A stretch of 51,558 nucleotides of DNA from an uncultured Atopobium sp. (GTDB lineage Bacteria; Actinomycetota; Coriobacteriia; Coriobacteriales; Atopobiaceae). The DNA is taken from assembly GCA_938041635.1 (NCBI GenBank), contig CALIAD010000120.1:1-51558 (forward strand), written 5' to 3'. Within the stretch, counting starts at the first letter, position 1; each line of letters opens with the position of its first letter. Shown here piece after piece: positions 25,622 to 33,217 of this stretch. Made by a program: the position numbers and the translations under genes. The notes beneath the pieces were generated by a model. That model was not told the origin of the DNA and did not search any database. It saw nothing but the letters and a program-made list of their open reading frames with translations.

Positions 25622-26581
25622 CTACTGGCGATCCTCAAGTGCAAACTCAATAAAGCGAGTGCAGAGCTCAGGGAAATCAATGCCGCCGGTACGTGCAGAA
25701 TCAGGCAGCAAAGAACGGGCAGTCATACCAGGAATGGTATTTGTCTCCAGTACCACTGGGACGCCGTCCTTCGTAACAATAAAGTCACTACGAGAAACGC
25801 CGCGACAACCAAGTGCATTGTGAGCCTTGATAGCCAGCTCCTGAGCACGTGCATACACTGCAGGCTCAAGACGAGCTGGAATCACATGGTGCAGGGATGC
25901 TGGCTCATATTTTGTCTTAATGCTGTAGAACTCATCGCCCGTAACAATCTCAACGATTGGTAGAGCAGTTGGGTCCTCGTTGCCAATGACAGGAACGGTA
26001 ATCTCCGTTCCCTCAATGCTCTCCTCGATTAGGATGCGCTCGCCCTGCTCACCTGCAAGTTCAAGTGCAGCGGGAAGCTCTTCTCGCGAAGTAACGCGCG
26101 TAACGCCGTAGCTGGAGCCGTTGCCAGAAGGCTTTACAAACATAGGGAGTCCGAGGTCCTCAATAAGCTTGTCTACCTGTTCATCTGTAAAGACGGTACC
26201 TGCGGCAACGTCAATTCCCTTAGGAGTTGGAACACCTGCCTGCCTATACATGAGCTTCGACAGCTCTTTTTCAGTTCCCATAGCAGACGCAAGGACCCCA
26301 GAAAACGTATAAGGAATGTGCAGAATCTCGAGAAGACCTTGGATGCAGCCATCCTCACCAAAACGACCGTGCATAGCAACGTACACGACATCATAACCGC
26401 CCTGAGCAAGGGTAACTACAAAGTCTTTTTCTGCAACATCAAGCAGGTCAACACTGGTAAAGCCAGCTTCTTTGAGTGCTGCTGCACACTGCTTGCCAGA
26501 CTCCATTGCAATCTCATGCTCGTCTGACCAGCCACCTGAAACAACTGCTACATGAAGCTTTTTTAGCTCTTCACGTGTCAT
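25622..26581 (-). CDS. ddl: D-alanine--D-alanine ligase
   Basis: ATP-grasp enzyme making the D-Ala-D-Ala dipeptide for peptidoglycan stems. Family segments are VVSGGWSDEHEIAMESG, VYVAMHGRFGEDGCIQG, FVKPSGNGSSYGV, EFYSIKTKYEP, and VLETNTIPGMT near the end. The Tyr/Lys pattern fits D-Ala-D-Ala rather than D-Lac ligases, by inference. I use ATG 26581, which has GAAGGAG about 8 nt upstream, giving 319 residues; the frame runs 35 codons further into the rlmN promoter region without family similarity. It is divergent to rlmN. Confidence 0.95.
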   Translation of the reverse strand: MTREELKKLHVAVVSGGWSDEHEIAMESGKQCAAALKEAGFTSVDLLDVAEKDFVVTLAQGGYDVVYVAMHGRFGEDGCIQGLLEILHIPYTFSGVLASAMGTEKELSKLMYRQAGVPTPKGIDVAAGTVFTDEQVDKLIEDLGLPMFVKPSGNGSSYGVTRVTSREELPAALELAGEQGERILIEESIEGTEITVPVIGNEDPTALPIVEIVTGDEFYSIKTKYEPASLHHVIPARLEPAVYARAQELAIKAHNALGCRGVSRSDFIVTKDGVPVVLETNTIPGMTARSLLPDSARTGGIDFPELCTRFIEFALEDRQ

Positions 26582-26680
26582 TTCCGCTCCTTCAGATAAG
26601 TCTCCCATAGGGTAAACTCTAGTAAACGTATTTCTTCTAAGATACCGCAGATAGCTTAGAAGAGTTGGAGAAGGACAAAA

Positions 26681-27799
26681 ATGCAATCAAATAATACTCT
26701 TGACGGCACAAACACCACGGCTGACGGCGCAGACATCTCCGCGCTTGATTCTCGCCCACAGAAGGCTGCCGCCAAATCTGACCTCAGAAGCCTTTCATCA
26801 GAACAAATTCTTGAACTGGTGACTTCCCTTGGCCAGCCAAAATTCCGTGCAAAGCAGATTGAAGAGTGGATCTGGTCTAAGGGCGCTACCTCTTTTGATC
26901 AGATGAGTAATCTTCCAAAAACACTGCGAGAAGAACTATCTAAGCAGGTAACGCTTGCTGGTGCTGAACAAATTGTTCGCCAGGTCTCTGAAGACGGAAG
27001 CCGTAAATACCTGCTTCGCTACCCAGATGGCACTTCTGTCGAGTGCGTTGGCATGCCAACTGGCAATAAGCTTTCGGTCTGCGCTTCTACACAGGCTGGC
27101 TGCGCCATGGGCTGTGCTTTCTGTGCAACAGGTGCTGCTGGTCTTACGCGCTCTCTTTCTGCGAGTGAGATTTACGAGCAGGTTATGCACGTCCGCGACG
27201 ATTTTGACGCGCGCGTTACCAGCGTTGTTCTTATGGGACAGGGCGAGCCCTTCATGAACTACGACGCTACTCTTGCGGCTATGAGACGTCTCAACTCTCC
27301 TGACGGAGCCGGCATTGGTGCGCGTCATATCACAGTATCTACCTGCGGTGTTATACCTATGATTAAGCGTTTTGCCTCTGAACCAGAGCAATTTACGCTT
27401 GCTGTTTCGCTTCACTCTGCAGTGCAAAAGACACGAGACGCCCTTATGCCAGGAGTTCGTAAATACTCACTGATTCACCTGTACGACATTATGGGTGAGT
27501 ATGTCGATAAGACCGGTCGTCGTCCAACGTATGAATATGCTCTGATTAAGGGTGTTAATGATTCCGACAATGAGCTTGGAGCTTTGAGAGACTTCTGTCG
27601 AGGAACGCTCTGCCACGTTAACATCATTCAGCTTAACGAGATTGAGGGTTCTAAGTTCCACCCAACATCCCCTGCCCGCGCACAGGAGTTTGTAAACAGC
27701 CTCAACTCTGTTGGCGTTGAAGCAACTATTCGTCTTTCTCGTGGATCTGACATTGATGCAGCTTGCGGACAGCTCTTCCAGAAGAGAAACACACGTTAA
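26681..27799 (+). CDS. rlmN: 23S rRNA (adenine-2503-C2)-methyltransferase
   Basis: Radical-SAM enzyme that methylates A2503 of 23S rRNA. The cluster motif is C-x3-C-x2-C in GCAMGCAFCATG. The N-terminal helical part includes QPKFRAKQIEEWIW. VLMGQGEPFMNY and SLHSAVQKTRDALMP are typical, and the catalytic second cysteine is in IDAACGQLF near the end. An N-terminal extension of about 35 residues is low complexity. ATG 26681 has GAAGGA about 6 nt upstream. It is monocistronic with a good terminator. Confidence 0.97.
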   Translation: MQSNNTLDGTNTTADGADISALDSRPQKAAAKSDLRSLSSEQILELVTSLGQPKFRAKQIEEWIWSKGATSFDQMSNLPKTLREELSKQVTLAGAEQIVRQVSEDGSRKYLLRYPDGTSVECVGMPTGNKLSVCASTQAGCAMGCAFCATGAAGLTRSLSASEIYEQVMHVRDDFDARVTSVVLMGQGEPFMNYDATLAAMRRLNSPDGAGIGARHITVSTCGVIPMIKRFASEPEQFTLAVSLHSAVQKTRDALMPGVRKYSLIHLYDIMGEYVDKTGRRPTYEYALIKGVNDSDNELGALRDFCRGTLCHVNIIQLNEIEGSKFHPTSPARAQEFVNSLNSVGVEATIRLSRGSDIDAACGQLFQKRNTR

Positions 27800-27827
27800 A
27801 CGCGACATACCCTACACATTACCTGTA

Positions 27828-27859
27828 AAGAAGGGACCCTCTCGAGTCCCTTCTTCTTT
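27828..27859 (+). terminator. Terminator after rlmN
   Basis: A 10-bp stem (27828-27837 with 27846-27855), 8-nt loop, then CTTT. It may also serve the converging minus-strand operon that ends at 27883. Confidence 0.85.
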
Positions 27860-27882
27860 AGTTCATATGTAGAACATTTGTT

Positions 27883-28122
27883 CTACTTAATTGCTTTTAA
27901 CCATTCTTTTTCTACTCTCGCTTGATGAGAGAGAATGTTTTTTGAAGTTTTTCTATCAATACCACCTGAATAATCGTCGAGAATTGCATCAAGTGCTCTT
28001 CTCGACCTTCTCACTGCGTGGAGAAAACTTCTTTGCGCTTCTTTAGTCAACAAGGTGTGCTTAGCGAGAAAAGCTATTCCGAGCAGCGAAACTGTAGATA
28101 TAATTGCAAACTTTATCTTCAT
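27883..28122 (-). CDS. Small membrane-anchored protein coupled to parB
   Basis: Family not recognised. 79 residues with one N-terminal hydrophobic helix (about 4-24) followed by a basic helical region (RRSRRALDAILDDYSGGIDRKTSKNILSHQARVEKEW). Its ATG shares a base with the parB stop (TAATG), which means tightly coupled translation, and this is the main reason to believe the gene. Position at the end of the parAB operon suggests a link to chromosome segregation or to the membrane, but that is guesswork. Confidence 0.7.
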   Translation of the reverse strand: MKIKFAIISTVSLLGIAFLAKHTLLTKEAQRSFLHAVRRSRRALDAILDDYSGGIDRKTSKNILSHQARVEKEWLKAIK

Positions 28123-28982
28123 TATGCTTCTTTACCGTTTGATAGTTTTTCAACTAAAGCAGCAAGCTCTTCCTCATCATTGAATTCGATTTCGATTTTA
28201 TTCTTGCCGCGAACATTTCGCACTTTGACTGGAGTATCCAAAGCAATTCTTAATTGCCTTGCCGCACGTTTATATGCCTGTGGAGTTGGTTGTCTTTTTG
28301 GTTTCTCTACATTAGTGACAGAAAATAGTGGAGCAAGGTTTTCTGTCTGGCGGACAGACAAGTTCTCTTCAATCACTTTCTGAGCAAGTTTAATTCTTCC
28401 TTCTTTGCCACTAACGGAAAGAATTGCACGAGCGTGACCAGCACTAATACGTCCTTCTACCATCAAAGTCTGCACCTCAGTTGGAAGGTCAAGAAGGCGT
28501 AGGGTATTTGTGATTGCAGATCTTGATTTTGAGAGAACCTTGGCCAAATCGTCTTGAGTTAAGTTCTCCTGTTTAATTAACTGCTTATAACCTTGTGCTT
28601 CTTCGATTGGGCTTAAGTCAGATCTCTGCAAATTCTCAATAAGAGCAAGCTTGAATACTTCCTCGTCAGAAATTGCTTTGATTACAACAGGTACTTCCTC
28701 TAATTTTGCAAGTTTTGCAGCCTGGAAACGTCTCTCACCAGCAACAATTTCGTAGTGGTCGCCCTTCTCGCGAACAAGAAGTGGCTGAAGAATACCGTTT
28801 TGCTTAATAGAATCACTGAGTTCAGTGAGCTCAGCTTCGTCAAAACGCTTGCGAGGCTGGTCTTTATTTGGCTTAACCTTCTTCAAAGGCAGCGTGGTAG
28901 TTTCTTTTTTATTACCAACCTCAGCATCTACCTCGCTAAAGAGCGAATTAAGGCCTTTACCAAGTCCTGATTTTTTAACCAC
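28122..28982 (-). CDS. parB: Chromosome partitioning protein ParB (Spo0J)
   Basis: CTP-dependent DNA clamp that loads at parS and spreads around the origin. The N-terminal GLGKGLNSLFSE is the ParA-contact region. Then come LKPNKDQPRKRF-type residues, the nuclease-like box IVAGERRFQAAK, the segment IENLQRSDLSPIEEAQGYKQL, and the helix-turn-helix TQDDLAKVLSKSRSAITNTLRLL. GTG 28982 overlaps the parA end by 8 nt. Two perfect parS sites lie within 1.1 kb upstream. Confidence 0.97.
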   Translation of the reverse strand: MVKKSGLGKGLNSLFSEVDAEVGNKKETTTLPLKKVKPNKDQPRKRFDEAELTELSDSIKQNGILQPLLVREKGDHYEIVAGERRFQAAKLAKLEEVPVVIKAISDEEVFKLALIENLQRSDLSPIEEAQGYKQLIKQENLTQDDLAKVLSKSRSAITNTLRLLDLPTEVQTLMVEGRISAGHARAILSVSGKEGRIKLAQKVIEENLSVRQTENLAPLFSVTNVEKPKRQPTPQAYKRAARQLRIALDTPVKVRNVRGKNKIEIEFNDEEELAALVEKLSNGKEA

Positions 28983-29775
28983 GACGATTCACTTCCTTTG
29001 CAAGTTTGTTATATGCAAGTGCGCCCATACTTATTCGTGCATACATGGTTACTGGCAAACCATGACTTGGTGCCTCAGCAATTTTGACGTTTCTTGGAAT
29101 AAGTGTCTTGAATACCTTGTTACCAAAGTAATTAGATACTTCATTGACTACCTGCTTAGATAGGGAAGTTCTACTATCAAACATGGTCATTACTACGCCA
29201 AAGATTTCAAGATCTGGATTAAGCTGTTTTTGCACCATCTTCATTGATTCAACAATCTTGGTAACGCCTTCTAGTGCATAATACTCGCACTGAATTGGGA
29301 TAAGAATGCTGTTTGCAGCAACTAAAGCGTTAATTGTTAGAAGACCTAGTGATGGTGGGCAATCAATCAAAATGTAGTCAAAATAGTCTTTAACCTGTTC
29401 AATCGCCTGCTTTAATATATTTTCTCTTGAGTCAACAGAGACAAGTTCAATTTCAGCACCGGCAAGTTGAATGGTTGCTGGTGCAATAGTTACGTATTTC
29501 TGAACTGTTTGCTGCAATACCTCTTCGATTGGCGTTTCATTGAGAATTACGTCATAAATATCAGCTTCAAGTTCCTCTTTATCAATTCCAAAACCACTTG
29601 TCGCATTTCCTTGTGGGTCAAAATCGATAATCAGAACTTTCTTCTTTGTTTCACCTAATGCAGCAGCAAGATTAATTACGGTAGTTGATTTTCCAACTCC
29701 ACCTTTTTGATTAATTACTGCCAGAACTTTAGGATCTCTATCCTGAAATCCCCTCGAAAGGTCGTTGTAGCTCAT
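28975..29775 (-). CDS. parA: Chromosome partitioning ATPase ParA (Soj)
   Basis: Deviant Walker ATPase that moves origins with ParB. Motifs are KGGVGKSTT, the segment FDPQGNATSGFGI, and LIDCPPSLGLLTINAL. It has the short chromosomal form without an N-terminal DNA-binding domain. Start ATG 29775 has CGGAGG 6 nt upstream. It lies 63 nt after rsmG in the usual rsmG-parA-parB order. Confidence 0.97.
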   Translation of the reverse strand: MSYNDLSRGFQDRDPKVLAVINQKGGVGKSTTVINLAAALGETKKKVLIIDFDPQGNATSGFGIDKEELEADIYDVILNETPIEEVLQQTVQKYVTIAPATIQLAGAEIELVSVDSRENILKQAIEQVKDYFDYILIDCPPSLGLLTINALVAANSILIPIQCEYYALEGVTKIVESMKMVQKQLNPDLEIFGVVMTMFDSRTSLSKQVVNEVSNYFGNKVFKTLIPRNVKIAEAPSHGLPVTMYARISMGALAYNKLAKEVNRRG

Positions 29776-29814
29776 TTATCCTCCGTTTGACCAAGTTTAT
29801 TTAATAATACAGAA

Positions 29815-29830
29815 TGTTTCACGTGAAACA
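29815..29830. promoter_or_regulatory. parS site 1
   Basis: Exact 16-bp palindrome TGTTTCACGTGAAACA, the ParB-binding consensus. It extends to a 20-bp palindrome with flanking AA and TT, and lies in the rsmG-parA gap. Confidence 0.97.
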
Positions 29831-29838
29831 TTCCACAA

Positions 29839-30597
29839 TTACCCTCTTCTTGCAACAAACGGATTCGATTTAGCCATTCCGGTTTTTCTCGGTAATTTGA
29901 TTTTGCTCTTTGCAACTTTTTTGTATAAAAGAATTTCTCGATGGCCAAGATTGTTTGGTAACTCAAATGTTTCACGTGAAACATTTTCATACCCAAAAAT
30001 TTTGGCTGCCTGAGAGGCGTCCTGCAGCTCTATCTCATCAACATTGGCCTTCATTACTATAAGTGTGCCCTGTGGGGCTAAGAAAGGCTCTGCGTACTCC
30101 AAAAGAATATTTGTCTTCGCAACAGCTCTAAAAGTAACAAAATCAAACTTCTGTTTATAGGCATTTGGAATTTCTTCTGCACGAAGCTTTTCAGCCCTGA
30201 CTCTGTCACTAAGACCAATCTCGTCAATCATTGACTGAACCGCATTGATCTTTTTTCCAATTGAGTCAACCACTAGCGTTTTATTTTCACTCATGATTGC
30301 AAGAGGCAGTCCAGGAAAACCTCCACCGGTGCCAATATCAATATAGTTGTGAGTATCAGATAAAAACTCATTACACACTTTGAGTGGTAACAAAGAATCA
30401 AGAATATGGAGCACGAGCGCGTCATCAACTGAAGTAATTCTTGTGAGGTTTAGATTTTTATTTATCTCAATTAGTAGTTCAATATGTTTCAGAAGCTGTC
30501 TTCTTTGGTGCTCTGTTGAATTAATTCCATAGTTAAGGAGAAGTTCTTTAAGTACATTCTCTTTTGAATTGGATAAGGACTTCTCTGATTCAGACAT
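29839..30597 (-). CDS. rsmG: 16S rRNA (guanine-527-N7)-methyltransferase
   Basis: SAM-dependent methyltransferase of 16S rRNA. Motifs are NLNLTRITSVDDALVLHILDSL, the SAM loop YIDIGTGGGFPGLPLAI, and FRAVAKTNILLEYAEPFL. The parS site inside the gene encodes part of NVSRETFE. Start ATG 30597 has CAGGAG about 7 nt upstream; the frame runs 15 codons further through a large inverted repeat that touches this ribosome site. It lies between jag and parA, as in many Gram-positive origins. Confidence 0.96.
   Translation of the reverse strand: MSESEKSLSNSKENVLKELLLNYGINSTEHQRRQLLKHIELLIEINKNLNLTRITSVDDALVLHILDSLLPLKVCNEFLSDTHNYIDIGTGGGFPGLPLAIMSENKTLVVDSIGKKINAVQSMIDEIGLSDRVRAEKLRAEEIPNAYKQKFDFVTFRAVAKTNILLEYAEPFLAPQGTLIVMKANVDEIELQDASQAAKIFGYENVSRETFELPNNLGHREILLYKKVAKSKIKLPRKTGMAKSNPFVARRG
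29968..29983. promoter_or_regulatory. parS site 2 inside rsmG
   Basis: A second exact TGTTTCACGTGAAACA, 153 bp from the first, inside the rsmG coding region. Confidence 0.97.
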
Positions 30598-30606
30598 TGT
30601 TTCTCC

Positions 30607-30643
30607 TGTGACAAAACTTCTTGTAACAAGAAGAATTGTCACA
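30607..30643 (-). promoter_or_regulatory. Large inverted repeat abutting the rsmG ribosome site
   Basis: Two 18-nt arms (30607-30624 and 30626-30643) match at 16 positions; the two mismatches are adjacent. In RNA this makes a long hairpin. Its 3' arm ends TGTCACA and runs directly into GGAGAAACA-ATG of rsmG. It starts where the jag terminator ends. It may limit ribosome access or serve as a protein-binding site. Confidence 0.75.
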
Positions 30644-30671
30644 AAAAAAGAGGAAGGCGTAAACCTTCCTC
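30643..30671 (-). terminator. Terminator after jag
   Basis: An 8-bp stem (30650-30657 with 30664-30671), 6-nt loop and seven T on the minus strand. It separates the rpmH-jag unit from rsmG-parAB. Confidence 0.93.
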
Positions 30672-30700
30672 ATCAAATTACTAAAGCTTGTCAGAAGTTC

Positions 30701-31285
30701 TTAGCTATTGATAGCAGTTACCACAACACGACGGTATGGATCATCGCCCTCAGAGTGTGTAGTTACCTCAAGGTTGTCTCTCAGTGCGATGTGAATAATG
30801 CGACGCTCATAGCCACTCATTGGAGCAAGAGAGACCTTACCAGTCTTCTTAGCACGAGCAGCAGCAGAGAGGGCCATCTCCTGAAGCTTATTACGGCGAC
30901 GGCTCTTGTAGCTCTCAACATCAACAGATACTGGATAGTGGAAGTGAAGCTTAGCGCTCATAAGAGAAGAGAGAACCATCTGAAGAGCCTCAAGCGTATT
31001 ACCATGACGACCAATGAGAATTGCAAGATCGCCGCCGGTTACGTCAAGAATAAGTTCTCCATCTTCACCGTCATACTCATCAATTGCACAGCTATTCTCA
31101 CCAAAGAAGGAGAGGAGCTCTCTTAGATAAAAGACGGCAGTATCAGCAATTTTATTCATCTCAGCATCAGTAAGCTGAATTCCAGCTTCAAAATGCTCTC
31201 GAATTGAAACAAACTCGTCTTGTGAATCAACGACAGGAGACTCATTAAGAGCGTTTGGCTCAGAAACGAAAGTCTCATCCTCCAT
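30701..31285 (-). CDS. jag: KH/R3H RNA-binding protein Jag (KhpB)
   Basis: RNA-binding protein linked to cell-wall growth and small-RNA control in Gram-positives. An acidic N-terminus of about 45 residues replaces the longer Jag_N domain. It is followed by a KH domain with the loop LIGRHGNTLEALQ and an R3H domain (MSGYERRIIHIALRDNLEVTTHSEGDDPYRRVVV). ATG 31285 has CTGGAGG upstream. It follows yidC by 88 nt. Confidence 0.95.
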   Translation of the reverse strand: MEDETFVSEPNALNESPVVDSQDEFVSIREHFEAGIQLTDAEMNKIADTAVFYLRELLSFFGENSCAIDEYDGEDGELILDVTGGDLAILIGRHGNTLEALQMVLSSLMSAKLHFHYPVSVDVESYKSRRRNKLQEMALSAAARAKKTGKVSLAPMSGYERRIIHIALRDNLEVTTHSEGDDPYRRVVVTAINS

Positions 31286-31373
31286 GTCGTCCTCCAGTCA
31301 ATATAAAAAGTTTAACTATTAATCTACTCTAACAAGTTCTATAAACAAAAGTTATTTTGTTCAAGCCCAGCTA

Positions 31374-32132
31374 CTAAGCCTTTTTGTGAGGGCGTGGCTT
31401 CTTTTCTTTTCTCACCACGTCAACCTCGATTGGCTTATTAGCCATCTGAGCCTCAGCCTTAAGCTTCTCTTTTTCCATAATGCGCTTGGTAATAAGCTGC
31501 TGCTGAGCAAGCTGCCAAATACCAGAAGTAACGTAGTAGAGAAGAACAGCTGCTGGCACAGTCCAACCAAACCAGAGCATCATGAGGGTCATCATGCCAC
31601 CCATCATGTACTGCTGGGTACGCTGCTCACCAGAGCTTGTACGAGCATTTACTGCCATAGAAAGGAAGGTTGTAAGACCAAATAGAAGAACAAAAATTAT
31701 GTAAGGGATAGCAGCAACAAGGCCATCAACAGCAAAAATGTCAGATGTTGCTCGTGCGATAGAAGGAAGAATGTTGTAGAAACGAGAGTCTACCGGAACC
31801 ATCTTTGCAACGGTAAAGAGTGCAATAAAGATAGGGGACTGCAGCAGCAAAGGAAGACAACCACCGAGTGGATTGAAGTTGATCTCTGCGTAAAGCTTAC
31901 GCATTTCTTCGTTCTGTCTTACTGGATCATCAGCATAGCGCTCCTGGATTTCTTTGAGCTTTGGCTGAACAACGCTCATACGAGCCATAGAGGCCGTCTG
32001 CTTGTTGGTCATTGGAACCAGGATAATACGGATGATGATGGTAAGCAGGATAACTGCCATACCCCAGTCTCCCGAGAATGATTGAAGTCCCGCTAAGACT
32101 GTGTATAGAAAGTTAACAATCCAATCCCACAT
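31374..32132 (-). CDS. yidC: Membrane protein insertase YidC (short Gram-positive form)
   Basis: Inserts proteins into the cytoplasmic membrane alone or with SecYEG. The 252-residue form lacks the large proteobacterial periplasmic domain. Five hydrophobic segments are visible. The conserved positively charged groove residue is in LTIIIRIILVPM, and the cytoplasmic coiled region follows (VQPKLKEIQERYADDPVRQNEEMRKLYAE). The C-terminal tail is basic (KEKKPRPHKKA), consistent with ribosome binding. Confidence 0.96.
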   Translation of the reverse strand: MWDWIVNFLYTVLAGLQSFSGDWGMAVILLTIIIRIILVPMTNKQTASMARMSVVQPKLKEIQERYADDPVRQNEEMRKLYAEINFNPLGGCLPLLLQSPIFIALFTVAKMVPVDSRFYNILPSIARATSDIFAVDGLVAAIPYIIFVLLFGLTTFLSMAVNARTSSGEQRTQQYMMGGMMTLMMLWFGWTVPAAVLLYYVTSGIWQLAQQQLITKRIMEKEKLKAEAQMANKPIEVDVVRKEKKPRPHKKA

Positions 32133-32152
32133 ATTTCCTCCGGTGCGTTCCT

Positions 32153-32389
32153 TTACGGAACGGGATCGTATCCTCCCTTATGAAAAGGGTGACAGCGAGC
32201 AATACGCTTAAGAGCAAGCCAACTTCCCTTTTTAACACCATACTTTTGTATGGCCTGAACTGCATATTCGGAGCAAGTGGGCCGATAAATACAGTGAGGC
32301 TTAAAAAGGGGAGAAATGTTTCTTTGATAGAAACGAATAGCACCCAGGAACAAGTTTGCGAGAAAAGATTTTTGTCTTTTCTCGCTCAT
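32153..32389 (-). CDS. yidD: Membrane protein insertion efficiency factor YidD
   Basis: Small amphipathic protein of the YidD family, 78 residues. Family core: IRFYQRNISPLFKPHCIYRPTCSEYAVQAIQKYG and RIARCHPFHKGGYDPVP. Its start overlaps the rnpA stop (ATGA), so the two are coupled. Two copies of GCGAGAA in opposite orientation form an 11-bp hairpin at the start of the gene. Confidence 0.96.
   Translation of the reverse strand: MSEKRQKSFLANLFLGAIRFYQRNISPLFKPHCIYRPTCSEYAVQAIQKYGVKKGSWLALKRIARCHPFHKGGYDPVP
32358..32385. repeat. Inverted pair of the GCGAGAA motif forming a hairpin
   Basis: GCGAGAAAAGA (32358-32368) and TCTTTTCTCGC (32375-32385) form a perfect 11-bp stem with a 6-nt loop within the first codons of yidD. 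The same inverted-pair arrangement recurs in the terminator at 48933-48964. Confidence 0.8.
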
Positions 32390-32709
32390 TTGACCCCTGT
32401 CTTTCTTAACAAAGCATCCAAAGAAACGCTTATATCAGCAGGATTAGTGCTGTGTGTATCTTTAGTCGCAAAGAGAATAATGCCGTATCCCTCAACAGGT
32501 AAACCGCTCTTTCGAGCTGCTTCGCGCAGAACGCGTTTACACCTGTTTCTAAATACGGCGTTACCTAATCTTTTTGGAGCTACAAAGGCTACCTCGGAAG
32601 GATGTGCCTCAGTGGATGGTGCTACTCGTATACGAAGAACAGAACTTTGAGCCCTCTTCCCCGCAGAGAAGACCCTTTCAAACTCTGAACGAGATTTAAT
32701 GGTCTTCAC
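32386..32709 (-). CDS. rnpA: Ribonuclease P protein component
   Basis: Protein subunit of RNase P, which matures the 5' ends of tRNAs. It has the family pattern: a basic N-terminus, F-E-R-V-F, then VAPKRLGNAVFRNRCKRVLREAARK, the RNR-type signature. At 107 residues it is near the usual length. It follows rpmH by 11 nt. Confidence 0.95.
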   Translation of the reverse strand: MKTIKSRSEFERVFSAGKRAQSSVLRIRVAPSTEAHPSEVAFVAPKRLGNAVFRNRCKRVLREAARKSGLPVEGYGIILFATKDTHSTNPADISVSLDALLRKTGVK

Positions 32710-32720
32710 AGAAACATTCC

Positions 32721-32855
32721 TTAGACGGTGAGGCGCTTACGGCCCTTAAGGCGGCGACGAGCGAGAACGGCACGACCATTCTTAGTTGCCATACGTGCAC
32801 GGAAACCGTGGGTAGTTGCGCGCTTGCGCTTATTTGGCTGGTAGGTACGCTTCAT
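32721..32855 (-). CDS. rpmH: 50S ribosomal protein L34
   Basis: 44 residues, starting MKRTYQPNKRKR and ending RRLKGRKRLTV, with the family core HGFRARMATKNGRAVLARRR. CGGGAGG lies about 8 nt before the ATG. It is first gene of the minus-strand unit facing the origin. Confidence 0.98.
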   Translation of the reverse strand: MKRTYQPNKRKRATTHGFRARMATKNGRAVLARRRLKGRKRLTV

Positions 32856-33217
32856 AGCTATTTCCTCCCGAACGGGTACAGTATCGATTAAAAAGCCTAC
32901 AGATTGTACTCGCGTTTATGGGTACCTGTCAAATTTTCTACGCAAATACCTCAACTTTTTCTCTTTTTTATTCAAAAACCTAGCGAGAAAACCTTTCATT
33001 TTGAAAATTTCACTTGTGATAAGTGAAGAAATTTGTTGAAAGGAATATTTCTGCAAGCTGAAATGTATCCGTTAAATGCTACTATCATTCAGTACGTCTT
33101 TCACAAAGATATAAAGTTATCTACAGATATTTAACACTTGTTGAAAACTTTCATTCATCGTGAAAGAAAACGAAAAGTTTTCTTCATTTGTTTAACAATT
33201 GTTGAAAAGGGGGTGTT
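32856..33217. other. Origin-side intergenic region with DnaA-box-like 9-mers
   Basis: An AT-rich 362-nt gap between divergent rpmH and the GHKL gene. Box-like 9-mers are TTATCTACA at 33117-33125 and, on the opposite strand, CTTTCAACA at 33034-33042 and TTTTCAACA at 33139-33147 and 33200-33208. The last overlaps the ribosome site of the next gene. A 7-bp inverted repeat, TTCACTT/AAGTGAA, is at 33009-33027. Divergent promoters must lie here; TATAAA at 33110-33115 is one possible -10. It is a likely part of oriC. Confidence 0.6.

Noticed and set aside
29772..29996. Open frame with two MFHVKH segments
   Set aside because: Those segments are parS sites read in the wrong frame; it overlaps rsmG and has no independent support.
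31345..31360. ACAAAA-GTTA-TTTTGT hairpin between yidC and jag as a terminator
   Set aside because: The stem is all A/T except one pair and lacks a clear T tract; read-through from yidC to jag is more likely.
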